From: a virus
DNA length: 25,325 nt
Reading direction: 5' to 3' (one strand)
IMG/VR virus record: IMGVR_UViG_3300027797_001635
Coordinates: 1 to 25,325 of that record
The position numbers and the translations under genes were made by a program. A model generated the notes under the pieces. It did no database searches and had not been told where the DNA came from. It worked only from the letters and a program-made list of their open reading frames with translations. Positions 7,664 to 15,512 of this stretch are shown one piece after another; the first letter of the stretch is position 1, and each line of letters begins with the position of its first letter.

Positions 7664-10204
7664 AAACTTTTTTGCGTTTTGAGAATCCGCCGATGCCATT
7701 TCCCACTTCAATGCACCATAGAAATCATTTAATTTATTTTCTAATTCCGCTTTATAAATCCCATCTCTATCAACATATTGATTGATAAAATCTAAAATTT
7801 CTTTTGGGTCATTATAATCTCTAAATGCCAGAGTTTCTATCCCTAATGGATTACTTTTAAGATATACCCATTTAACTTTTTCACCATCTCTAATTGGTTC
7901 GTATTTAAACGGACATTCAAAGAATTTGAGTAATCGGTTATAGGTAATACCGGCTTTAACGTGTGCGGGTGTTCCTTTTTCAAAATTAGCAATAGCTAAC
8001 CCACTATCTTTTCTCCACTTACCTTTATCGTATTTACTTAATTCTTTAATAGCTCCACCTTTGGCGATTTTATTAATACGAAGATTTGGTAAACTCTTTT
8101 TAAATTCCAAAAGTGATTCATTTATTTCCTGATTTGTTTTACCCATTAGAATGTCTTTTAACATCTGAGCCATAAAATCCTGAAACGCTTTGGGGAATGA
8201 ACTTCTAACTACATCCAATCCTTTAACATCCAACTTATCACATGGTATTCCGTTTTTCAAAATCATCCATTGTGCATATCGTTTCTTTGCTACCCAAAAT
8301 CCAGCTTTACTGATATATTCCTTTTTAATTTCAAATCTATGTTTATCTTTTGGAATACAAAAAAATCGTTCAGCTAATAGGTCATAAAACGAATTTAAAA
8401 ATGCCTGTGTTTCATCTGCAATAGTATTTACTTCTTGCGCCATTCTATTTTGCTCAAACGTTTTATATTCAGGATATCTATGTTTTACCAAAGGTTCAGC
8501 CATCATATAAATTGAATCGGTATCTATATAAACATTATAATCTTCCTTTGTACCTAATTCTTTTTGATATTTAAGATTTGCCATTTCAGCAGTTTTTTTA
8601 ATTACAGTTTGTCCAGTAATTGTAACTGCCTCTGCGTTATCTATATCATAAAAACGAAATGCAACTAATCCTAATACACCATACATTGAATTTAAAAGAA
8701 TCTTTTGTACTAATTGACGTTTACCGTAGAATTCATATTTTTCAGTATCTCCCGCTTCTCCATACTTTTTTTCCAATTTTCTGAATTCAACCCTTTGTTT
8801 GAACCAACTATCCAATATATCAGCAATCAAACCCGGTTTCTTTTGAGTATATAATACTCCATTTGCAGCAACTCCCAATTGATTATCAGCAATAACTTCT
8901 TCTAATTCTTTTCGGTTATATGAAAATTCTTTTGTTTTTCCTACTATCGTATATTGTCTATCTTCACCTCTAACCCAAGATTCAGGATTCCAATCTGCAA
9001 TCTTACCAACCTTTGTTTCAGGACTAATGTTTAAGGTCATAATGATTGATGGATATAGGGATGTTAAATCCAAATCATATATCCAATCGTATTTTCCAAC
9101 AATAGGTTCTTTTACATATGCCCCAATGAATTTTTCTTCACCTGCTTCAGTTTGTTCTGCAAGTTTATCTTTATGATTTTTTGGTTTATTTGGTGCTACC
9201 AATCCTTTCTTTTTAAGATAAGCCAAACATGCTCCTTCTAAATACTTTGATGAAAAAATATAATCTTCATATGGAGTAAATCCAGAATGGCAAATAGCTC
9301 TTGATAAATCTATAAATTGTAATTTCGCATCCATCTCTACTATCAATTCAACATCAACAATATTATACTCAATAAACTTTTCCAAATCATTCTCAAATAA
9401 GTCATCCAAACTTCCTTCATATTCAATCTTACCTCTACCCAATTCTTTTGTTGCGATATGATTAAGTGTATATGAACTCTCTAATCCAAAGTTATAACGT
9501 TTATATAATCCAATGTAATCCATAATACTCACACCCGCAACACTATAACGCTTACGATATGGTGACCAATATGTCCTACCTATGCAAGAAAGACGACTTG
9601 CGTGTCTTTCACCACATACATTTTTAATACGATTGAAAAGATATGGAACGTCAAAGAAATCAATATTCCAACCCGTCCATATTGTTGGATTAACACCTTC
9701 ATAGTAAGTTAGATATCCCATAATGAGAGCACGTTCATCATCATATACATGCATATGAACATCCCTACCATTCTTATTAAATGATTTACCTTTTACTTTT
9801 TGTTTTTTATCAACAACAAATACATGATACTCTTTTGATACATCATCGTATGCCGCGATTGAAGTGATTTCATTTTCAGCTTTTTCAATGCTTGGAAGTC
9901 CTGTTATCATTTCTACCTCGATATCAAATGTTAAAACGATATGCCCCTTTGATGGTACATCATCTCCATATAGGTCAACTAAAACTCTAGTGGTTTCAGG
10001 TACATCTGATTCGAATAGTTCTTCTCCACTATCCTTTTCCCATTTAAATATTTTGGTTAATCTATCACCATACATCGATTGATGTTGGCCGTTTGGGTCT
10101 TTGACATATGCATATCTCTGATATGGAAATGTGCGATACCCTAACGTGTCATCCCATAGGTGTATTAAATTTTTTTGTCTTTCGAAAAATATGTTTTGGT
10201 ACAT
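7652..10204 (-). CDS. gp43: Family B DNA polymerase with 3'-5' exonuclease, gp43-like, 850 aa
   Basis: This is the replicative polymerase. Exonuclease motifs are ExoI LTFDIEVE (D94 and E96), ExoII GWNIDFFDVPYLFNRI (D182) and ExoIII YNIVDVELI (Y280 and D284). Polymerase motif A is DLDLTSLYPSII (D377/D379 region, SLYPS 382-386), motif B is KILLNSMYG (N505), and motif C is YIDTDSIY (D561 and D563). All catalytic residues are present. At 850 aa it is a little shorter than T4 gp43 (about 898). No intein or split is seen. The ATG overlaps the stop of the upstream methyltransferase by one base (TAATG), and the clamp gene lies upstream of that, so clamp, methyltransferase and polymerase should be made together. 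The gene ends inside the next promoter region. Confidence 0.97.
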   Translation of the reverse strand: MYQNIFFERQKNLIHLWDDTLGYRTFPYQRYAYVKDPNGQHQSMYGDRLTKIFKWEKDSGEELFESDVPETTRVLVDLYGDDVPSKGHIVLTFDIEVEMITGLPSIEKAENEITSIAAYDDVSKEYHVFVVDKKQKVKGKSFNKNGRDVHMHVYDDERALIMGYLTYYEGVNPTIWTGWNIDFFDVPYLFNRIKNVCGERHASRLSCIGRTYWSPYRKRYSVAGVSIMDYIGLYKRYNFGLESSYTLNHIATKELGRGKIEYEGSLDDLFENDLEKFIEYNIVDVELIVEMDAKLQFIDLSRAICHSGFTPYEDYIFSSKYLEGACLAYLKKKGLVAPNKPKNHKDKLAEQTEAGEEKFIGAYVKEPIVGKYDWIYDLDLTSLYPSIIMTLNISPETKVGKIADWNPESWVRGEDRQYTIVGKTKEFSYNRKELEEVIADNQLGVAANGVLYTQKKPGLIADILDSWFKQRVEFRKLEKKYGEAGDTEKYEFYGKRQLVQKILLNSMYGVLGLVAFRFYDIDNAEAVTITGQTVIKKTAEMANLKYQKELGTKEDYNVYIDTDSIYMMAEPLVKHRYPEYKTFEQNRMAQEVNTIADETQAFLNSFYDLLAERFFCIPKDKHRFEIKKEYISKAGFWVAKKRYAQWMILKNGIPCDKLDVKGLDVVRSSFPKAFQDFMAQMLKDILMGKTNQEINESLLEFKKSLPNLRINKIAKGGAIKELSKYDKGKWRKDSGLAIANFEKGTPAHVKAGITYNRLLKFFECPFKYEPIRDGEKVKWVYLKSNPLGIETLAFRDYNDPKEILDFINQYVDRDGIYKAELENKLNDFYGALKWEMASADSQNAKKFFEF

Positions 10205-11775
10205 TATGGTTTATAAAATATAAAAATTGGTTCGTATTTGTAAAATTGTCCTTCTATCTGCATGCTATTCTTTGCCTTTGATAAATCCATTCCCGTCATA
10301 GGACTCATTGTCATTCTTAGTTTCCCTTTATATTCACATCCTAAACTTGTAAGGATATCAATACTATCCTGTTCTAATGGATAGAACTTATCAGGACCTA
10401 CTTTAATATCTGCAATATTCCAGCAAATATATCTATCATTACGAAGATACTCATATATAGTTTCAAGCGTTGGTCTTAAAAAGCCATCTCTCCAACTTTC
10501 ATAGTTTCCGAATTTCTTAAATGACTGAGATTCATCATCGGAATATCTTTCTCTATCAAAGTAAGGTGGTGAAGTAAATGCGAAATCCAATTTACCCTTA
10601 TACTTTTGAAATCTAATTTCATCTTTGATTATTTCAGAACCGGTTGTAAATATTTCGTATGTGTTTGCGTGTCCCCAAAATGGGTTTGCAGCGCCAGGTA
10701 CTTTATTGTTAAAGAATTCTGCCAAATACTCGTATCTACTCTTTCCGATTTCTTCAATCCAGTTTTCAGTATTAGGGTCATTTCCTATGTAATGTATATT
10801 TCTATCATCCACGCTCAATGCTCCCAATATTCTACCACCCCAACCCGCCGATGGGTCATATATGTTGATTACATCCTGTTCTTTGATGTGTTGAGTAAAT
10901 CTTTGATATAGATATTTTGCAGTTAATGGTGGAAAGTTTACAACAGCCTGCGTTCCCATTCCAATACGAAATGCTGCAGTTGCTTCTGGAAATATTCGTT
11001 GTCCTAATGGGTATATTTTAATTTGAATTGGTTGTTTTGGTACATCTATTAAATTATCAACATTCTCACCCCAATCCGCAGTTTTAAGCGAAGATATATT
11101 TTCATATTTCAATATCCCAGCTTTGTATAGTTCTTTAACTTCTTGTGCGTTAATTGGTGGGGATGGAACTTTACTATCCGCTTGCGAAAGGCAAAATCCA
11201 TATCCATGCTTATTATTACCAGCTACCCATTTTTCAATCCATTCTTTACCACTTTGGATATGTGAATTATGAAAATCAGGATTATTCAAATGCAATGTTT
11301 TGGAAAAACGATACATACCGTCTTGTCTAGTCAATCGTCTCATTTGTTTAATAAACTCTGGCAAATATAAATCATCTGAAAACACATCATATATAGATGG
11401 TTTTGGTTTATCATATGCACTTCCACCGATTCCGGTTTTATACATAGCTGGAAAGAATTGATTTACCGGTGTTGCAAATTTATTGAAGTTAAAGATGACT
11501 TCGTTTCCGTCATCATCTTTTTCTTCAAATTTATTTACTTTATAAGTTTGTAACTTTGAAAATTGTTCAATCATTTCTGATTCATCTACTCCAATTCTCG
11601 GTGGTGCACCCGTCTCGTTCCACTTTCGTACAGCTAGCTCTCTAAAAAACGCCACCCACTTTTCAAAATCGGCGAATGGCATTTTGAGAACATCTTCATA
11701 CAATAAGTTTACTTTAGGTTCGTACAACCATTCATTCTTTTCGTAGAAATATTTATTTTCGTAATTAAAACTCAT
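10204..11775 (-). CDS. DNA methyltransferase-like protein (SPPY type), 523 aa, between clamp and polymerase
   Basis: The C-terminal half has the SAM-binding motif YDPSAGWGGRILG (about residues 306-318), an acidic motif II region (YIGNDPNTEN) and the catalytic-type motif FTSPPYFDRERY (SPPY 402-405). (S/N/D)PPY is the signature of amino-methyltransferases making N6-methyladenine or N4-methylcytosine. A further block, ICWNIADIKVG, is shared with two methyltransferases downstream of asnB. The N-terminal ~260 residues are not recognised and could recognise DNA or partners. It is joined to the clamp gene and to the polymerase gene by one-base TAATG overlaps. That suggests modification coupled to the replisome. 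No restriction enzyme is nearby. Target base and sequence are unknown. Confidence 0.85.
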   Translation of the reverse strand: MSFNYENKYFYEKNEWLYEPKVNLLYEDVLKMPFADFEKWVAFFRELAVRKWNETGAPPRIGVDESEMIEQFSKLQTYKVNKFEEKDDDGNEVIFNFNKFATPVNQFFPAMYKTGIGGSAYDKPKPSIYDVFSDDLYLPEFIKQMRRLTRQDGMYRFSKTLHLNNPDFHNSHIQSGKEWIEKWVAGNNKHGYGFCLSQADSKVPSPPINAQEVKELYKAGILKYENISSLKTADWGENVDNLIDVPKQPIQIKIYPLGQRIFPEATAAFRIGMGTQAVVNFPPLTAKYLYQRFTQHIKEQDVINIYDPSAGWGGRILGALSVDDRNIHYIGNDPNTENWIEEIGKSRYEYLAEFFNNKVPGAANPFWGHANTYEIFTTGSEIIKDEIRFQKYKGKLDFAFTSPPYFDRERYSDDESQSFKKFGNYESWRDGFLRPTLETIYEYLRNDRYICWNIADIKVGPDKFYPLEQDSIDILTSLGCEYKGKLRMTMSPMTGMDLSKAKNSMQIEGQFYKYEPIFIFYKP

Positions 11776-12494
11776 TATGCGCTTAATTGTTGTTCTACTA
11801 AGAAATATTTTGCAGTAAAGTCATCGATTTTAAATTCAACATGCGAAATACCTTGTGTTGATACTTTTAATATCACCGAAGTAGCTTCTTTGTTTGCAGT
11901 TAAAATTTCTTTTAGGTATTTTGCTGAGAACGATATTGGTTTTACTTCACCATCATACTTATCATTTACTACAAAAGTAACTCTAGTTGCATTGATATTT
12001 GAATATCCCAAAACAACGTTTAATTGCTTCTTCTCAGTTAAAACGGTAAACGTATCAACTTCACTTAATGCGTTTTTAGCTTTAATAAACTTATCAATAA
12101 ATGCACCATCGAAGTTGATTTCAATATCAAACTCTGGTAATTTTTTCAAATCTGGTACATTTGGGATAACCGCTAAATCTGCCAATGGGAATTGAAATTT
12201 TGTAGAACCATTTTTAACAAAAAGATTTACAGCTTTGTTTTCAATTTGTTGAACATCTAATTCAATATCGTCCCCAACTACTGCAAGTAGTTTTGATAAT
12301 TGAGATGTTGTGTACACTCCTAAATCAGGTGCATTAAATGCGAAATTATCTAATTGAATTTCACCTAATACAGTCTTGTCATCGGATATAAAACGAGTAA
12401 CTAATTTGTTATCTTCCGTTTTCCATGTAACCGATTCTACTAATCCACCCAAACTGTACTTTTGGATGAATCTTGTTAATTTTGCTTTGTTCAT
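11775..12494 (-). CDS. gp45: Sliding clamp, gp45-like, 239 aa
   Basis: This is the DNA polymerase processivity factor, a trimeric ring in T4. The sequence (MNKAKLTRFIQKYSLGGLVESV... FNAPDLGVYTTSQLSKLLAVVGDD ... NINATRVTFVVND) shows the alternating beta-strand pattern and the central DLGVY...LSKLL segment seen in gp45-like clamps. Length is close to T4 gp45 (228 aa). It ends FTAKYFLVEQQLSA. It is the first gene after the promoter at 12527-12558, with a 32-base A-rich leader and no Shine-Dalgarno. The stop overlaps the methyltransferase start by one base. The presence of gp44, gp62 and gp43 nearby supports the assignment. In T4, gp45 also activates late transcription. Confidence 0.9.
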   Translation of the reverse strand: MNKAKLTRFIQKYSLGGLVESVTWKTEDNKLVTRFISDDKTVLGEIQLDNFAFNAPDLGVYTTSQLSKLLAVVGDDIELDVQQIENKAVNLFVKNGSTKFQFPLADLAVIPNVPDLKKLPEFDIEINFDGAFIDKFIKAKNALSEVDTFTVLTEKKQLNVVLGYSNINATRVTFVVNDKYDGEVKPISFSAKYLKEILTANKEATSVILKVSTQGISHVEFKIDDFTAKYFLVEQQLSA

Positions 12495-12526
12495 TGTTTT
12501 TATGTTTAAATTTTAAATTGTTACTA

Positions 12527-12558
12527 CAAATATACGATAATTATTTTAAATTACCAAA
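12527..12558 (-). promoter_or_regulatory. Bacteroidetes-type promoter for clamp-methyltransferase-polymerase operon
   Basis: Minus strand: TTTG (12558-12555), 20 bases, TATATTTG (12534-12527), an exact match to the Bacteroidetes consensus. The upstream block is ATTTGGTAATTT and begins immediately after the stop codon of the preceding methyltransferase gene (12562-12560). CG precedes the -7 box. Confidence 0.78.
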
Positions 12559-12559
12559 T

Positions 12560-13774
12560 TTATTTTTCCCAAATCCATATTGGTTCTCCGAATGCATGGT
12601 TTTTGGTTTCTTCTGCTTTTTCTTTCAATTCATCCGAATAATATTCCGATACAGCCTTCCCAGCACCCCCACTGTTAGGTCTTTTTGTCATTTCCATACC
12701 TATACACCCTTTATAAATTAATCCCTTAGATTGAAGGAAATCGTTCATAGAATTGGTTATATCCACATATCCCTTATCTGGTGCGGAAAATACATCCGCT
12801 ATATTAACTGCTAGTATCCCACCTTTCTTAAGTGTAGGTATAATTTTTTCTAAAGTTGCGTGAAAGAATCCTTTATTCCAATCATCAAACTTTTTATATC
12901 TAACCCAACTCTGTGTAGCGTCTAAGCTATATTTTTCCGTATTGAAGTATGGTGGTGATGTAAAGATTGTATCAAAAAAGTTTTCATACTCGGAGTAATC
13001 CACATCTTCAGCTGCCATTTCTAACATTTTTGCATCCTTATCATCTTCAAAAAATGTTTTATGTTTTTTATAAAATTGTATTTGTTTTTCGTAGTTAGCG
13101 TGATTGTTACTATTCGGGTCAATTCCTAAATAGAATTTTGTTGTTTCTCCTGCAAAAAACCCACATAATCTATCACCCCATCCAGCAGAAAAATCTAATA
13201 TATTTTCACTTTGAAATTTATCATAGAAAGCTTTTGCGATAACTGGTTTAAATTGAGATGCTACATATTTTCGTAAAACGGTTGCCATCCTTAATGTTTC
13301 CTGATTTACCTCTAATAACATTTTATCTAAAGTAAAATACGCTCTTACTATTGTTTTAATACCATCTACCGTTTGCCATGCTTTCCAACCGGAAGGAGTT
13401 CTCACCCAATCAACTTTCCAACGAGTTTCAATATGAAATGGATTCGATGCATTATTACCAACATTTGTTCTTTTAAAATAGTAATTACTATTATCGTATG
13501 TAAGTGGATAGTTTGATACTCTTTCATTTCTAGGAAACCACTTACCTTCAATTAATATATCCGGCCACCAAGTTCCTTTTAATTTTTTATACGCATCAAT
13601 TGTATCTTGTTCCGTTATAATTGGTATTGGAGCGGGATATGTATGTAATACTTCTGATAGTTCGTTTACAATCTCCTCTTTAGTATATGTTTTTATAATA
13701 TCTTGCCACTCATCTTTATTTATATAAAGATATGGTTTCATATTATAAAACTTTTTAAAATGTTCTTTTATCAT
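12560..13774 (-). CDS. SPPY-type DNA methyltransferase paralogue A, 404 aa
   Basis: I place the start at ATG 13774, in an ATGA overlap with the upstream paralogue's TGA; a longer form would need a TTG start. The SAM-binding motif is LDFSAGWGDRLCGFFAG (DFSAGWG about 194-200), then YLGIDPNSNN, and the catalytic-type motif is FTSPPYFNTEKY (SPPY 273-276). QSWVRYKKFDDWNKGFFHATL and ILAVNIADVF follow. The family makes N6-methyladenine or N4-methylcytosine in DNA. The C-terminus (GCIGMEMTKRP, then GEPIWIWEK) closely matches the upstream gene, so the pair arose by tandem duplication. The N-terminal ~150 residues are shared with the paralogue but not with known domains I recognise. It is the last gene of the asnB-GNAT operon. 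No cognate restriction endonuclease is visible. Confidence 0.85.
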   Translation of the reverse strand: MIKEHFKKFYNMKPYLYINKDEWQDIIKTYTKEEIVNELSEVLHTYPAPIPIITEQDTIDAYKKLKGTWWPDILIEGKWFPRNERVSNYPLTYDNSNYYFKRTNVGNNASNPFHIETRWKVDWVRTPSGWKAWQTVDGIKTIVRAYFTLDKMLLEVNQETLRMATVLRKYVASQFKPVIAKAFYDKFQSENILDFSAGWGDRLCGFFAGETTKFYLGIDPNSNNHANYEKQIQFYKKHKTFFEDDKDAKMLEMAAEDVDYSEYENFFDTIFTSPPYFNTEKYSLDATQSWVRYKKFDDWNKGFFHATLEKIIPTLKKGGILAVNIADVFSAPDKGYVDITNSMNDFLQSKGLIYKGCIGMEMTKRPNSGGAGKAVSEYYSDELKEKAEETKNHAFGEPIWIWEK

Positions 13775-15000
13775 AATTTTTTCCAAATCCAAATGGGTTC
13801 ACAAAATGTTTTATCACCGGCCTCCGCGGCTTTTGCCAATGCTTCTTCACTAAATCTACTTTCATCACCTTCTATAATAGAAGCCGCACCCGCACTACCT
13901 GGTCTTTTAGCCATCTCCATACCCAAACATCCTTCGTATTCTGCTCCCAATGTTTTTATAAAATCATTCATTGGATTACATATTTCTTTATATCCTTTAC
14001 CATCACCCTTTGAACTTGCATAAACATCTGCTATATTAATAGCCAGTATTCCACCTTTCTTAATTGTAGGCCAAACATTTGCAATTGTTTTATGGAGAAA
14101 TTGTTTATTCCATGCATCTATATTTTTATATCTTACCCAACTTTGTGTATCATCATAAGAATACCTTTCCACGTTAAAATATGGCGGTGAACTAAATACA
14201 ATATCAAAGTGGTTTTCATACATTGATAAATCCGCATCTTCGGCAGGTGATTCGATAAAATCTGCCGTTTTATCGGTTTCAAAAAAACTATTATGGTTTG
14301 TATAAAATTCAGCCTGTTGTTTATAAATTGGTTGATTTTCTTTTCTAGGGTCAATGCCTACATAATGTTCTCCGAATTCAGATGCAAAGAAGCCACATAA
14401 TCTATCACCCCATCCCGCTGATATATCTAATACATTTTTAGCTTCGTAAAAATCATATAGAACTTTTGCAGCATTTGGTTTAAATTGTGAACATATGTAC
14501 TTTCGTAATGATAAACATACTCTTAACTGGTTTCTACCAACCTTATCAAATTTAAGAGTGTATAATCCACCCATAAGAGTTGTCATAAAATCTTTACTTG
14601 CCCAAGTCCTTTTTGGACCAGGTGATACTGTCCCATCTACACTCCAACGATTCGCTTGTTGAAAGTGATTTGATGAATCATTTCCTGTATTTAATCTACG
14701 AATGTATTGTGGCTTTCCTTTAAAATCCAAAGAATATCTAAATTCAGATGCTTTTCTAGGAAACCATTCACCTTCGGTAAATAATTCATTCCAGCGTATT
14801 CCTTTTAATGCCAAATATTCTTTTCTCGCATCATCCTCACTTATATCCGCATACGGGAGTGGGTATTCCATACAAATTGTAGCCAACGAATCTTTAACAT
14901 CATCTCTATTAAAAGTGGATTTAATATGTTTCCACTCTTGGGTGTTAATATCAAGATAGGGTTGCATACCTTTAAACTTATCAAAATAATCTAAATACAT
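13771..15000 (-). CDS. SPPY-type DNA methyltransferase paralogue B, 409 aa
   Basis: Motif I is LDISAGWGDRLCGFFAS (DISAGWG 192-198), followed by YVGIDPRKEN. The catalytic-type motif is FSSPPYFNVERY (SPPY 271-274), then QSWVRYKNIDAWNKQF and ILAINIADVY. The N-terminal region (KGMQPYLDINTQEWKHI) corresponds to NMKPYLYINKDEWQDI of paralogue A. The C-terminus GCLGMEMAKRPGSAGAA, then CEPIWIWKKL, also aligns. Motif I precedes the SPPY motif, as in gamma-type amino-methyltransferases. ATG 15000 overlaps the GNAT stop by 10 bases, and its own stop overlaps the next start in ATGA. Different target-recognition segments between the pair could give two specificities, or the two could act as a heterodimer. 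Substrate is unknown. Confidence 0.85.
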   Translation of the reverse strand: MYLDYFDKFKGMQPYLDINTQEWKHIKSTFNRDDVKDSLATICMEYPLPYADISEDDARKEYLALKGIRWNELFTEGEWFPRKASEFRYSLDFKGKPQYIRRLNTGNDSSNHFQQANRWSVDGTVSPGPKRTWASKDFMTTLMGGLYTLKFDKVGRNQLRVCLSLRKYICSQFKPNAAKVLYDFYEAKNVLDISAGWGDRLCGFFASEFGEHYVGIDPRKENQPIYKQQAEFYTNHNSFFETDKTADFIESPAEDADLSMYENHFDIVFSSPPYFNVERYSYDDTQSWVRYKNIDAWNKQFLHKTIANVWPTIKKGGILAINIADVYASSKGDGKGYKEICNPMNDFIKTLGAEYEGCLGMEMAKRPGSAGAASIIEGDESRFSEEALAKAAEAGDKTFCEPIWIWKKL

Positions 15001-15512
15001 ACTGTTTCTATATTTTTATCGGCAACTAATCTTAATCTAAAAACTATACCATTAATAATACCATCCTTTTTACTAGTCCAACTTATATCACTATCTTTTA
15101 CAAAACCATATCGTTCATAAAACAACACAGCTCTATAATTGAATGCTCTAACGGTTAAAAATAGGTTTTCCGCGTGAACTGATTTGCAATGCTTTACAAA
15201 TTCTTCTAATACTTCGGTAGTGGCATTTGATTTAGAATGATTAGTTGCAATTTGATGAAGAATAAAATCTCCTTTCTTTTTATATGTGGTTGCGTTTCTG
15301 CTCATTCTACCATGTGATTTATATCTACCAAAGGTGATAACAATACCATCTTGCAGTATCATTCCACCTTTTTCAATATATTTCTCCAACTTAAAGCCCT
15401 GTTTATGAAGGTGTGGAAATATTTCTGGGTACAAATCTATAATAGAAGATGCTTGATTTACTGCTTCTATCATTTCAGCCGAACCCTTTTCTGCTTTTAC
15501 AAAATTAAGCAT
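14991..15512 (-). CDS. GNAT-fold acyltransferase-like protein, 173 aa
   Basis: The GNAT fold is recognised from the C-terminal half: GDFILHQIATNHSKS (strand 4 and the pyrophosphate loop, about residues 81-95), NLFLTVRAFNYRAVLFYERYGFVKDSD (about 116-141), where N..A..FYE..GF is the classic GNAT ending. The usual R/Q-x-x-G-x-G/A acetyl-CoA loop is replaced by NHSKSNATTE, so cofactor binding is atypical or altered. MILQDGIVITFGRYKSHG lies in the central sheet. It overlaps asnB by 8 bases and methyltransferase B by 10 bases. Phage GNAT-fold proteins include Mom of phage Mu, which modifies adenine in DNA; the genetic setting makes a DNA modification role worth testing, but an ordinary small-molecule or protein acyltransferase is also possible. 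Confidence 0.75.
   Translation of the reverse strand: MLNFVKAEKGSAEMIEAVNQASSIIDLYPEIFPHLHKQGFKLEKYIEKGGMILQDGIVITFGRYKSHGRMSRNATTYKKKGDFILHQIATNHSKSNATTEVLEEFVKHCKSVHAENLFLTVRAFNYRAVLFYERYGFVKDSDISWTSKKDGIINGIVFRLRLVADKNIETVCI

Noticed and set aside
13775-13792. Longer start for methyltransferase A at 13792
   Set aside because: TTG start; ATG 13774 lies in a classic ATGA overlap.
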